In this document: positions 1-7,592 of the stretch, in pieces
Layout: the number at the start of each line of letters is the position of its first letter
How positions within the stretch are numbered: the stretch's first letter is position 1
NCBI GenBank assembly: GCA_964494205.1
Contig: CAZBRD010000028.1
Coordinates: 1 to 51,785, forward strand
Direction of reading: 5' to 3'
DNA length: 51,785 bases
Source: JBBTCX01 sp964494205
GTDB taxonomy: Bacteria; Planctomycetota; Phycisphaerae; UBA1845
Position numbers and translations under genes: made by a program
Notes under the pieces: generated by a model
Told to the model about the DNA's origin: nothing
What the model saw: only the letters and a program-made list of their open reading frames with translations
Database searches by the model: none

Positions 1-292
1 CCCATGTTCAATCGATCCGCCGCGTGAAAAGCAGGGTTTTTCAACGGACTGCTAACGCCGTTCCCGAAGCAGGCGGGTTTTCGCGTCAAAGCGACGAAAG
101 ATAACCCGTGGAATAGCCTTCAGTTGCGAATGATTTGCGCTAGGAATCATCGGTGTCATAGCATCGGCGAAAAGCGCCAAAGTTGAACCGCTTCCCTTCA
201 CGCCGAAGCGAGTTGACAACGTGCCCGACGGTTCTTAAGTTAGCGCTTTCCGGCTGGTAATCGAAGCGAAAGCCTCGTTTCCGCCGAATAGC
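1..292. other. Region upstream of tRNA-Gly, no gene seen
   Basis: No convincing coding frame is seen here. A short minus-strand frame in this stretch runs antisense through the tRNA and has no family resemblance. The segment presumably holds the tRNA promoter, but no clear -35/-10 pair stands out. Confidence 0.5.
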
Positions 293-364
293 GCGGGTGT
301 AGCTCAGTGGTAGAGCGTCACGTTGCCAACGTGAATGTCGAGGGTTCAAGTCCCTTCACCCGCT
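293..364 (+). tRNA. tRNA-Gly (anticodon GCC)
   Basis: The acceptor stem GCGGGTG pairs with CACCCGC. The D arm begins AGCTCAG, and the anticodon stem TCACG/CGTGA encloses loop TTGCCAA with anticodon GCC. The T arm contains GGTTCAAGTCC. The discriminator base is T and no CCA is encoded. The gene is intact. Its 3' part, from the anticodon stem onward, is duplicated at 34557-34605, which is the signature of a tRNA used as an integration target. Because the island lies downstream of the intact copy, the 3' half of this tRNA was probably supplied by the incoming element. Confidence 0.96.
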
Positions 365-545
365 CATCGTGAACGCCGTTGTCAGCCAATGACAGCGGCG
401 TCTTAGTTTTGACACGGGCGCTAGTTACGGCGATTCCTACGAGCGCTCGGCAAGTTCTCAAATACAGGTCCATTTTGCCAGCAACTGCCCACAATTGACG
501 CCCGTGGACGCGCGTACGTGCAAGGTTTAGTGCAAGGTGAAAGGT
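316..545 (+). repeat. Direct repeat, attL side of the island
   Basis: Bases 316-416 are identical to 34557-34657 over 101 bp. The first mismatch is at 417, and the match continues without gaps but diverged to about 541 (34782 in the other copy), at a constant offset of 34241. The repeat begins in the anticodon stem of tRNA-Gly, a usual crossover position for tyrosine integrases. It runs through the tRNA terminator into element DNA. That it continues past the tRNA means both copies are followed by related elements, not simply by the old host flank. Confidence 0.88.
374..410 (+). terminator. Rho-independent terminator of tRNA-Gly
   Basis: CGCCGTTGTCA (374-384), loop GCCAA, then TGACAGCGGCG (390-400), an 11-bp stem with one G-T pair, followed by the T-rich TCTTAGTTTT. 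It sits 10 bases after the tRNA and is duplicated unchanged at 34615-34651. The stem includes the octamer GCTGTCAT in inverted form, which also makes up the repeat cluster at 3861-4043. Confidence 0.8.
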
Positions 546-629
546 AAGACTCGTACCACCCGGCGCAAATTCCATCACGGTCCGAAACCTAATTCACAGG
601 CTTTTGACGGCATTCATTAGAGGATAATC

Positions 630-1712
630 ATGGCAGTCCCGCCCGCCACGTTGACTACGACCATTACCCAAATCGCGGACAAGATTCGAAAGTACCGAGA
701 TAGGGTCATCGGTGAGCAGAACACTAAGGCGTCGCTGATCGAGCCGCTCCTTGAATGCCTCGGCTGGGATATTAGAGACCTCGATTCCGTTCAGCGCGAA
801 TATCGCAACAAGCCACGCGATAATCCTGTTGATTATGCACTCAAGCTTCTGCGTAGACCGCGCCTGTTCATTGAGGCGAAGAGCCTGGGTGAAAATCTGG
901 CGGATCGAAAGTGGGTCTCACAGATGCTCGGATATGCCGCCGTCGCCGGTGTAGAGTGGTGTGTACTGACCGACGGCAGTGAATATCGAATCTACAACGC
1001 GACGGCCACGGTCGATGCCGAGGAGAAATTGTTCCGCAAGGTCTCCATCGCCCAAGAGGATCCTGCCATTGTCTCGAGCACTCTTTATCTCATTTCTCGC
1101 TGCAATCTTGAAGAGAACCTGCTCGACGTGTATTGGAAAACACATTTTGTCGACCGACGATGCAAGGCTGCCATTATGGAAATGATCGATTCCGCCCATC
1201 CGGCACTCGTCCGGCTCGTCCGCAAGTGCGTTCCGGAATTGGCCTCGAAAGCCATCGCGGAATCTCTGGTGCGCCTCGATATCAACATCTCCGTTCCTAC
1301 TACGCCTCTAGAAGCTCCCGCACCGGCGGCGCACGGGCCCAAGAACCGTCGCGGCAGTCGGGGTGTTGGCGTGCAAGAGCGCGATGGGACGAAATCGAAC
1401 GGGAAACTCGAGCGCGCCAACCTGGGAGTGACGTTGGCCGACCTCATCGAAGCCCACTACTTGAAAGTGCCACTCGAGTTGTTTCGCGAATACAAAGGCC
1501 GACGAATGAATGCAACGTTGCTGGCGGACGGCCAAGTAAAGTTTGGCGGCGTGGTTTACGATTCCTGTTCGAGGGCAGCCGAGCAGGCGCGGAGCACGGT
1601 CATGGGTCGTCGCATGAACACGAACGGATGGCGGTTTTGGCAATACGATGACGGCGGCGTCAAACGCGAGCTTGCATATGCGCGACAGCTGTATGTTGAT
1701 ACCAAGAAATGA
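630..1712 (+). CDS. Restriction endonuclease-like protein with C-terminal RAMA domain
   Basis: This 360-aa protein starts at an ATG preceded by AGAGGA. The N-terminal half resembles the type I restriction HSDR_N fold. Residues 30-110 hold a PD-(D/E)XK core with D68 and E82-A-K84, and IEPLLECLGWD is typical of that family. The C-terminal part, about 268-345, matches the RAMA domain (restriction enzyme adenine methylase associated). A low-complexity linker joins them. RAMA modules are thought to recognise modified or specific DNA, so a type IV-like or modification-linked defence role is inferred. No methylase or motor gene is adjacent. Compared with the related second element, the gene looks like an insertion between the att region and the acidic-protein gene. 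Cleavage activity is untested. Confidence 0.72.
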   Translation: MAVPPATLTTTITQIADKIRKYRDRVIGEQNTKASLIEPLLECLGWDIRDLDSVQREYRNKPRDNPVDYALKLLRRPRLFIEAKSLGENLADRKWVSQMLGYAAVAGVEWCVLTDGSEYRIYNATATVDAEEKLFRKVSIAQEDPAIVSSTLYLISRCNLEENLLDVYWKTHFVDRRCKAAIMEMIDSAHPALVRLVRKCVPELASKAIAESLVRLDINISVPTTPLEAPAPAAHGPKNRRGSRGVGVQERDGTKSNGKLERANLGVTLADLIEAHYLKVPLELFREYKGRRMNATLLADGQVKFGGVVYDSCSRAAEQARSTVMGRRMNTNGWRFWQYDDGGVKRELAYARQLYVDTKK

Positions 1713-1972
1713 ACGCAAGCTCTAAAGTTAAGCATTTTAGACTTCTGCCAGCAAATTCCATTTGATCAAACAAGGCGATGACTGCCTCTGCTAGGTCGAG
1801 GAGTTTGGCGGCGATATAGAAAGCTCTCTGGGTCGAGAGCGGCATCTCGTCGCATCGCCAAAATTTCCACTTCCCTGCTTGCTTGGAATCGAGCCTGCCT
1901 ATACTCAGGCGGCTTGTTGTACCAAACCCCAAAAGGAAAGTTCCAGAATTCCTCTTTCGACAAAGGAAACTC
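1713..1972 (+). promoter_or_regulatory. Leader of the acidic-protein gene, conserved in both elements
   Basis: From about 1875 the sequence matches 34918 onward in the second element, including CAGGCGGCTTGTTGTA and the Shine-Dalgarno AAAGGAAA. Preservation of this upstream stretch argues that it carries the promoter for the small acidic gene. TATACT occurs at about 1900 and aligns with CATATT in the other copy, but no well-spaced -35 was identified. No coding frame is convincing before 1973. Confidence 0.4.
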
Positions 1973-2158
1973 ATGCCACTAATCACCGAGCTATCTACCG
2001 AGCTTCTGCTCGCCAGACCGATGTTGTCAGACGATCCCGACATCGACCTCGATGAGGAAGATGAGGACGAAGACGACGACGATGAGGACGATTTGGAAGA
2101 GTTCGATGACGAGGAAGACGAAGAGGACGAGGAAATCGACGAAGATGATGATGAGTAG
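1973..2158 (+). CDS. 61-aa highly acidic protein linked to the integrase
   Basis: The ATG at 1973 follows the ribosome site AAAGGAAA. The first 22 residues (MPLITELSTELLLARPMLSD) look like an ordinary short helix. The rest is almost only Asp and Glu, without Lys or Arg. A 63-aa homologue at 35015-35206 has a near-identical head, while its acidic tail has small insertions. In both elements the gene is convergent with the integrase and ends 8 bases from it. A highly negative tail on a tiny protein suggests DNA mimicry or binding to a basic partner such as the integrase. This is inference, and no family is recognised. It might instead be a directionality factor. The conserved start supports real translation. 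Confidence 0.7.
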   Translation: MPLITELSTELLLARPMLSDDPDIDLDEEDEDEDDDDEDDLEEFDDEEDEEDEEIDEDDDE

Positions 2159-2166
2159 GCACTAAC

Positions 2167-3669
2167 TCAGCTTTGACCGCTCGCAGCCTTCCGGACCGAG
2201 GCGGATTCTTTCAGGTTCTTCAGAGCGGGCAAGGCATCGATTGCCCCAGCGATGTCGAGCAGTTTCGGGTCGGTGTAAATATTGGCGGTAAGTTCGGGCT
2301 TGGAATGGCGCATCGCCGCCTGCGCCGTACGAAGCGGAACGCCTGCGGCGCAGAGGTGCGTTCCGAAAGTCACCCTCAATGCGTGGATGTCGACGACACG
2401 ATTACGTTCGTCGCGTTTGGGGATGGCCGCTGCCGCCAAGTCGCGGTTGAGGATGCGCGTGAGACCCGAAGGCACGTTGAACAACGGCGTCCTTGGCGGC
2501 AGTCGAACGGGAATTGGCTTGCCGCTCTTGATTGCCTGCCGTTGAGTGTCGCGAAGCTTTTCCGCGAGCCATTCCGATAGCTCGCCAACCAAGTCTGCCC
2601 TGAGCGGAATATTCGAACCATTGCGGTTCTTCTCGTCTTCCGGATTGAGCACGGCGTAAGCTATCCTACCATCGAGTTCAAGTTGTCCGACAGTCAGCGA
2701 GGACAACTCCCCTTTCCGGAGGCCGGTCAACGCAAGCGTCTTATAGATGAGAGCACGTTCGTGACCCGTTCGTCCGAGCTCGTCGACAAGGTCGGGGTTC
2801 TTCCTAAACGCCTCTCGACCGCGTTCAACGGCCTCATCGACATTCTCGTAGGTAAGTGGCTCCCGTTTCCAAGTCGCACGACTCTTGGGCGACGGACGAC
2901 ACTCGTTGTCCTTCGGAGCTTTCGCCCGACCAAACTCGGCCAACGGCCGAAAGCGCGCAACCTTGAGCAGACGTAACAACTCAACCTCAGTGAGCGCGCG
3001 CCGCTGATGCCTTCGGTCGGCGTTTTGGTTGGCGCGAGGCAAATCCTGAAAGGGATTACTCGTGAGCCGATGGATTCTCCGGCACCAGTTGCCGAAACAA
3101 ACCAGCGATTCACGATACCCATTCCGAGTCGCGGCGCTCATGCCCTTCTCGGCCTGCTCGACAAGCCAATCCTCAACAGGGCCCGCCGCCATCTTGTTGA
3201 GCTTGGTGAAACGACAGTCCTCGAAGAGCCGCTCCAATCGTCGACGAACCATCGAGATGCGACGCTTTTCGCCGTTCTTGGCCTGCAAATGCTTCTCATA
3301 GGCATCCAGATGCTTCGAAAGCGAAACGGCCGCGTGATCAGCCATACTTGCTTCAGCGTCAGTGAGCACTCCGGCTTTCACCAACTCAGCCCGGCGCTGA
3401 ACTTTGGCGAGGAACGACTGCGCGGCGACCTTGTCCCGGCAGCCAGTCGAATTTTCCACGATGCGATTCTCGCCATTTCGATAACGAGCCATGTAGTATT
3501 CGGATTCGCCTCTGGCACGAACGCTACCATCGCGGCCATCGATGACCTCGGCTGACCGCTGCTCGCCGTTGCGCAAACGCCAGTGAGCGATGCGGACGCC
3601 GTCGACCTCGATGATCTCGGCACCCTTCGGCAGCGGCTGCGTGTATTTCTTTTTGTACACTGTTCCCAT
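2167..3669 (-). CDS. Tyrosine recombinase, island integrase
   Basis: 500 aa, site-specific integrase. The C-terminal catalytic domain is complete: Arg318 in TGLRKGEL, His429-x-x-Arg432 in HALR, His455 in MRHSK and the nucleophile Tyr465 in NIYTD. A core-binding SAM-like domain lies at about 110-200. The N-terminal 100 residues include a beta-rich segment that could bind arm sites. It is the gene nearest the tRNA end of the island apart from the acidic protein and the inserted nuclease, so it is the likely enzyme for integration at tRNA-Gly. The last part of a second copy, with a stop codon, survives at 35215-35433. The start is the ATG at 3669; its ribosome site is weak. Confidence 0.93.
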   Translation of the reverse strand: MGTVYKKKYTQPLPKGAEIIEVDGVRIAHWRLRNGEQRSAEVIDGRDGSVRARGESEYYMARYRNGENRIVENSTGCRDKVAAQSFLAKVQRRAELVKAGVLTDAEASMADHAAVSLSKHLDAYEKHLQAKNGEKRRISMVRRRLERLFEDCRFTKLNKMAAGPVEDWLVEQAEKGMSAATRNGYRESLVCFGNWCRRIHRLTSNPFQDLPRANQNADRRHQRRALTEVELLRLLKVARFRPLAEFGRAKAPKDNECRPSPKSRATWKREPLTYENVDEAVERGREAFRKNPDLVDELGRTGHERALIYKTLALTGLRKGELSSLTVGQLELDGRIAYAVLNPEDEKNRNGSNIPLRADLVGELSEWLAEKLRDTQRQAIKSGKPIPVRLPPRTPLFNVPSGLTRILNRDLAAAAIPKRDERNRVVDIHALRVTFGTHLCAAGVPLRTAQAAMRHSKPELTANIYTDPKLLDIAGAIDALPALKNLKESASVRKAASGQS

Positions 3670-3860
3670 TACTTACATCCAACCCGGACCATCCCGGGTG
3701 TTCACACTGAGCGGCAACTCGTGCGGAAACTCAAGGCAAATCGCGGTTGTCCCTTAGGAACATCCCAGCATTCGCTGCTTGCATCGAATGATTGAACTCA
3801 CGGTTGAACTACCGCCAGTTTCCATACTTCATTTGCCGCAAACGAGATAGTCGCGGAATC

Positions 3861-4043
3861 GCTGTCATTGCTGTCATGGCCGTCAGAGGCAAGTTCTGGC
3901 TGCCCTCAATCGTGTTTCTGGATGACAGCGATACGACTTGTTGCTGTCATGGACCGTGCTATCGCTGTCATGTCGAATCCGCCGCTCTTGGCTCAGAACA
4001 ACCATTTTCCGGTTCCGCTGACAGCGATGACGGCAATGACGGC
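3861..4043. repeat. Iteron-like cluster of GCTGTCAT 9-mers
   Basis: Three tandem 9-mers start at 3861, 3870 and 3879 (GCTGTCATT, GCTGTCATG, GCCGTCAGA). Three inverted 9-mers lie at 4017, 4026 and 4035 (GCTGACAGC, GATGACGGC, AATGACGGC). Singles lie between at 3922 (inverted), 3943 and 3964; the last two are 21 bp apart, or two helical turns. The array occupies the gap behind the integrase start and runs into the end of the helicase gene. Such arrays serve as replication iterons or integrase arm sites. The same octamer occurs in the att-side terminator, and a related form occurs at about 28545 and 35957. Which role applies is not known. Confidence 0.6.
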
Positions 4044-5572
4044 GTTTCCGGAAGTTTCTTGTTTGGGCGGATCGTGATGGTGCGACGACGGTCATCTCGG
4101 TGAAATTCAATCTCGATACCCAGTCGGCGCAGATTGGGAGCAACCTCGCGTAGTTTCGTCCCGAATGCTGGTGCACGCTTGGGCCAGCCCTGATCATTTC
4201 GAACCTTGTCCGAAACATTTGACGTCAGTGATGCAAGGACATGCGTGGGTGTGCCCTCAAGCTCTCCGTGTTCACTCACCCAGGCCCGAACTGCGCTCGC
4301 TACGAGACTTGCTTCCACCACAAACTCATCAGCCTCACGACTCTGCACATCCAACGCAGCCAAGAAAGTCCCCGGTTTCCACGGACAGGCCGACTCGGCG
4401 GCTACTACCCAACTGGCGCTGTCGGCCATTCGCGGGAGTCGCTCGAAAGTAACATGGTCTTGGTGTCGGAGAGCCGCACTTACGGCATCGAGGAATGCAC
4501 CCAGTACTTGTGGGCACTTTGCTTCAAAGGCCTTTCGCATGGCTCGCTCCGTCTTTCGGTTTTCAGGTGGGATAGTGGGTAAGGTGATGCGAATCGCTCG
4601 GTCCAACAGGTCGCTTCGCTCCGCCACCTCGCCGATTCCGTTGATCAGCACTGGTCGCTTGGCATCAAAGATCTCTTCCTCGCCGTCGGTGTAGAGTTCA
4701 CGCGTTGAGAAGCCTCCGCCTGTGGCTAGACGACACAGCGCATTGGATAGCCGTTCACAAATCTGTGACATGTTGTCGAGACCCTGCATCCAAGAGTTGT
4801 TGGCGGCGATCGCGAGGTCGCGATTGTCCTTAGGTTCGCTGCGAAGTGGAGCCTTGTTGGGATCGACGATCGCGCGCAGAAGTCGGCAGAGTGTGGACTT
4901 GGCCGAACCCTGTTCGCCGTTAACCAACAAGATAATAAACGGTCCGTGTGGATTGAAGCAGCAGAGGATGAATCCGCAAACCAAAACGAAGTCTGATTCG
5001 GTTTGCAGGTTGAGAAACGGTCGCAACTCGTTGATTGAACCGCCTGGAACTGGTACGGGCAGCTGCAACATTCCCCGTGTCCGCCGGAAGCGCACAGGGG
5101 ATTCCTTGGTGACCTTCCAGCCGTGTTTGTCGATGATCACCACGCGCCATTGGTCATCGCACAGATCAAGCACGACACGTCCGTCATGCTCACCAATGCG
5201 AATGAAGACAGGTTCTTCAGGGCCTTCGAAGATCGCTAGGCCTTCCAGTGTGGCAATGGCCTCTGTTTTCGCCGTCGTTGACAGTCCGGAACCCACGGCT
5301 CGGTAGTAACGTTGCGATATCAGCAATGCGTACTGCCGCGACCTGATGGAAAGGGTTCGGGCAATCTTTCGGTCGTGCACAAGGACGTAGGCGCGTTGCT
5401 CATTGTCATGGAACAAGTAATCACCGGCGTCGATGCAGAGCTGCAGGACAACGTCGCGCGCTCCGCCACCGTCACGGTCATTTCCCGAGGATGATGGTGG
5501 CGCAGGTACCTCGGTTGCCGCAGCCAAGAGAGTGTCGACGAATTGTTGGCCCTGCTCGGTTATTGGTTGCAT
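3968..5572 (-). CDS. AAA/SF3-like helicase or primase-associated ATPase
   Basis: 534 aa from the ATG at 5572, chosen because it overlaps the end of the primase gene by 13 bases; a longer upstream frame would run into that gene. A Walker A motif, GEQGSAKST, lies at about 219-227, preceded by a hydrophobic strand. The overall pattern (LVNGEQGSAKSTLCRLLR, then a Walker B-type region and NGIGEVAERSDLLDRAI) resembles the ATPase half of phage/plasmid P4-type replication proteins. Together with the TOPRIM gene upstream it makes a split primase-helicase, probably for replication of the excised island or its phage-like ancestor. The C-terminal coding sequence contains part of the iteron-like array, so it repeats Ser-Leu-Pro-type residues. 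Confidence 0.75.
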   Translation of the reverse strand: MQPITEQGQQFVDTLLAAATEVPAPPSSSGNDRDGGGARDVVLQLCIDAGDYLFHDNEQRAYVLVHDRKIARTLSIRSRQYALLISQRYYRAVGSGLSTTAKTEAIATLEGLAIFEGPEEPVFIRIGEHDGRVVLDLCDDQWRVVIIDKHGWKVTKESPVRFRRTRGMLQLPVPVPGGSINELRPFLNLQTESDFVLVCGFILCCFNPHGPFIILLVNGEQGSAKSTLCRLLRAIVDPNKAPLRSEPKDNRDLAIAANNSWMQGLDNMSQICERLSNALCRLATGGGFSTRELYTDGEEEIFDAKRPVLINGIGEVAERSDLLDRAIRITLPTIPPENRKTERAMRKAFEAKCPQVLGAFLDAVSAALRHQDHVTFERLPRMADSASWVVAAESACPWKPGTFLAALDVQSREADEFVVEASLVASAVRAWVSEHGELEGTPTHVLASLTSNVSDKVRNDQGWPKRAPAFGTKLREVAPNLRRLGIEIEFHRDDRRRTITIRPNKKLPETPSLPSSLSAEPENGCSEPRAADST

Positions 5573-6462
5573 GATTCGAATCCATTCTTGATGAGTTGTT
5601 GAAGGTAGGCGCGGGCATCCTTGAAACCGACAGGAGGCAGCGTCCATTTGACCGGTCGTTTCCAGGCTAGAGCTAGCAGTTGTGCAAGCTTCTCGGCACC
5701 TTCGCGCCCGGGCCAGGTGCCCGCCGGGTTCTGATCGTTTTCACCCACGACGAGCACTTCGCGACGTGCGAGTAATTGCGAGATGAACTTTCCGCCGGAC
5801 ACGTTGCTGGGGCGACCAACTGAGGCGATGCCGAGCGTTTCGCAGGCAGCCACATCGGTGGGACCCTCAACGAGAAGAACAGGGCCCGCGCGGGTCGGAA
5901 GAGTTGAGGGAATAATAAGCCCGCGCTTTCCGCCGACTTTGCCGCTGGGTGAGCCTTTGCGACCATCCCAGGTGCGAAAACAGAACCCGATGACAGCGCC
6001 GGTGGCATCAAATTCTGGGAACGAAAATGCAGCCGAAGGGTAATCCTCTCGCCACCGTGCACCGCTCGCGCGAAGCCGCTTAAGGTCATCCTGAGTTGCT
6101 TCCCCAATGCCGACGGCCTCCAGTGCGGCCACGCTGACGCCGAGCTCAGTTGCGAGCGCGGCTTTTCGATCGGGCAAGAGTGTCGACCGAAATTTTCGAT
6201 CGTCGGCCGCGAAATCGGCTTGCAGGCATGGATGTTTGACATGCCTTGATGAATGGGTGCCATCGGCAGAGGTGCGTTCACTACGATAGACGGCAAAACC
6301 CGACGGCGTTTTGACGATGCGCGTGTAGCCGTCGATCAAGTCGTCGGTCTTACGGTGACATTCATGCGCACCATCTCGTGTCCTTCGGCACCAATCGCCC
6401 TTACCGCAGATGACGCACGGTTCGTCACGGGTGACCGCACGGAATTCGCCCGGCGCGCTCAT
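5560..6462 (-). CDS. TOPRIM-domain primase with N-terminal zinc finger
   Basis: 300 aa starting at the ATG at 6462, which overlaps the stop of the upstream regulator as ATGA. A longer frame upstream exists, but it is antisense-like and overlaps that regulator entirely. Residues 16-36 contain a CHC2-like finger (CVIC, C25, CH at 35-36). The TOPRIM core is VLLVEGPTDVAA with Glu199, followed by LVVGENDQNPAG. This is the layout of bacterial/phage DnaG-type primases without the helicase. It is followed directly by the AAA ATPase gene and is translationally coupled on both sides. It likely primes DNA synthesis on the excised element. Confidence 0.82.
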   Translation of the reverse strand: MSAPGEFRAVTRDEPCVICGKGDWCRRTRDGAHECHRKTDDLIDGYTRIVKTPSGFAVYRSERTSADGTHSSRHVKHPCLQADFAADDRKFRSTLLPDRKAALATELGVSVAALEAVGIGEATQDDLKRLRASGARWREDYPSAAFSFPEFDATGAVIGFCFRTWDGRKGSPSGKVGGKRGLIIPSTLPTRAGPVLLVEGPTDVAACETLGIASVGRPSNVSGGKFISQLLARREVLVVGENDQNPAGTWPGREGAEKLAQLLALAWKRPVKWTLPPVGFKDARAYLQQLIKNGFESCNQ

Positions 6463-6725
6463 CGGCCAGAATCCTTCACTGTACGAATTGGTTGGCAGCC
6501 TCCCTGTAGCCACACCATGAGTTCGGCCCGACGCCAACGAATCAACGATCCAAGCTTGATGGGGCGTGGCATGCGACCGGAGTCGGCCAAACGTCGAACG
6601 TGCCTTCGTGAGCAATTGCCAAGCAATATTGTCACTGCGTTGACATCGAGTAGTTCTGTTAGTTCGATTGGTGAAAGTTTTGGGGCGATGGTTGAATCGC
6701 CACCTATTCGATTTGAAGCGACCAC
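6459..6725 (-). CDS. AlpA/MerR-type helix-turn-helix protein, possible excisionase or regulator
   Basis: 88 aa with a GTG start. The core (ELTELLDVNAVTILLGNCSRRHVRRLADSGRMPRPIKLGSLIRWRRAEL) is the winged helix-turn-helix of AlpA/excisionase proteins, compressed in the usual way (SRRHV recognition helix, then GxxIRWRR wing). It is the first gene of the primase-helicase operon. The repeat-rich region at 6791-6935 just upstream is a plausible target. It may act as the recombination directionality factor for the integrase or as operon regulator; the sequence does not decide. Confidence 0.78.
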   Translation of the reverse strand: MVASNRIGGDSTIAPKLSPIELTELLDVNAVTILLGNCSRRHVRRLADSGRMPRPIKLGSLIRWRRAELMVWLQGGCQPIRTVKDSGR

Positions 6726-6790
6726 GGTCTAGTCTCCTCGCTGGGACGGCCCAATTACCGTCCGAGCGCCTGGGATTAAAACCGATGGTC

Positions 6791-6935
6791 TGACACACAA
6801 ACTTCGTAGGGTTTGTTTGTCACGGAGATTCAACCTTGATGGGACTCTAAGTGCCTGCTATTGCCTGAGTTGGACTTCGGAAAATTCTTCCGTGACAAAC
6901 CCTAAGGGTATTGGAGGGGTGGTTTGTCATGACGG
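6791..6935. promoter_or_regulatory. Operator-like repeats of GTTTGTCA upstream of the AlpA operon
   Basis: GTTTGTCACGGA at 6815-6826, its inverse TCCGTGACAAAC at 6889-6900, GTTTGTCATGAC at 6922-6933, and a looser inverse TGACACACAAAC at 6791-6802. The first two also share the flank AGGGTTT/AAACCCT, with a 4-base duplication in one arm. The arrangement straddles the presumed promoter of the leftward operon, so a repressor or replication-initiator site is likely. Confidence 0.55.
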
Positions 6936-7589
6936 GTTTCGTCGGCGCTGCTGAGATTTCCAGTTTATGCATCGCGTAAGGTAGGCAGTGGTGATTTTCT
7001 TTCGCTTGCAGAACTCATCCTGGAGTTCCCCCGCTTCCCTGGCGCGATTCCACTCGCTGATAAGATCCTGTCGTCTCTTATCCTCCTCAAGCGAAATCGC
7101 CGGTCGGCCTCCTCGCTTCTTCTTATCATTCACATTGTCGCGCAACGCTGACGCCGGGAGATTAAGCGCCTCAGGCGCGACTAACTTAACCAGCCGCTTC
7201 AACGCCTTGAATTTCTTCTTTAGTTTCTCGACATCATTCGCAGAAAGAGTTAGTTCATACTCTCTCCCCAACTCAAGGCAGAACTTCTCGATCCATTCCT
7301 TCGAAGGATCAAAACGTATCGGTTCGAATTCCTTCGCATGAGGCTGGCACTGAATCAACCATCCAACACCAAAAAGTTCATGGTGAGCCAGTTCAGCAGC
7401 ATCGTGTATTGTGCGCCCGCAGGACCAATCATCCGGAACAAGTTGTGAATCGCGCGCAGTCGTGTGCGTGTCGATATCTCGTATTAATTGCGTACACGCT
7501 TCGAGCGCTCTAGCTATTTGAACGGGAATTGAGTCGTTGTGTTCGAATTGTCGGTAATGTTTCAAAAGTTGATTCCAGCGCCTTAACAA
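6927..7589 (-). CDS. Hypothetical protein with basic C-terminal, possible DNA-binding end
   Basis: 220 aa; no family recognised. The start is taken as TTG at 7589, only 3 bases after the upstream stop. The middle is helical and rich in Lys (VEKLKKKFKALKRLVKLV). A linker KKRGGRPAISLEEDKRRQDLI precedes an apparent helix-turn-helix-like tail (DEFCKRKKITTAYLTRCINWKSQQ). It is the last gene of the leftward restriction operon that begins at 14138, so an accessory or regulatory role in that system is plausible but unproven. Confidence 0.6.
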   Translation of the reverse strand: MLRRWNQLLKHYRQFEHNDSIPVQIARALEACTQLIRDIDTHTTARDSQLVPDDWSCGRTIHDAAELAHHELFGVGWLIQCQPHAKEFEPIRFDPSKEWIEKFCLELGREYELTLSANDVEKLKKKFKALKRLVKLVAPEALNLPASALRDNVNDKKKRGGRPAISLEEDKRRQDLISEWNRAREAGELQDEFCKRKKITTAYLTRCINWKSQQRRRNPS

Positions 7590-7592
7590 TGT

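Noticed and set aside
140..578. Minus-strand open frames across the tRNA-Gly gene
   Set aside because: They run antisense through the tRNA and its terminator, and the same frame recurs at 34559-34810 only because the DNA is duplicated. No ribosome site or family.
3792..4103. Plus-strand frame of about 100 codons over the iteron array
   Set aside because: It overlaps the end of the helicase gene, its content comes from the 9-mer repeats, and there is no ribosome site.
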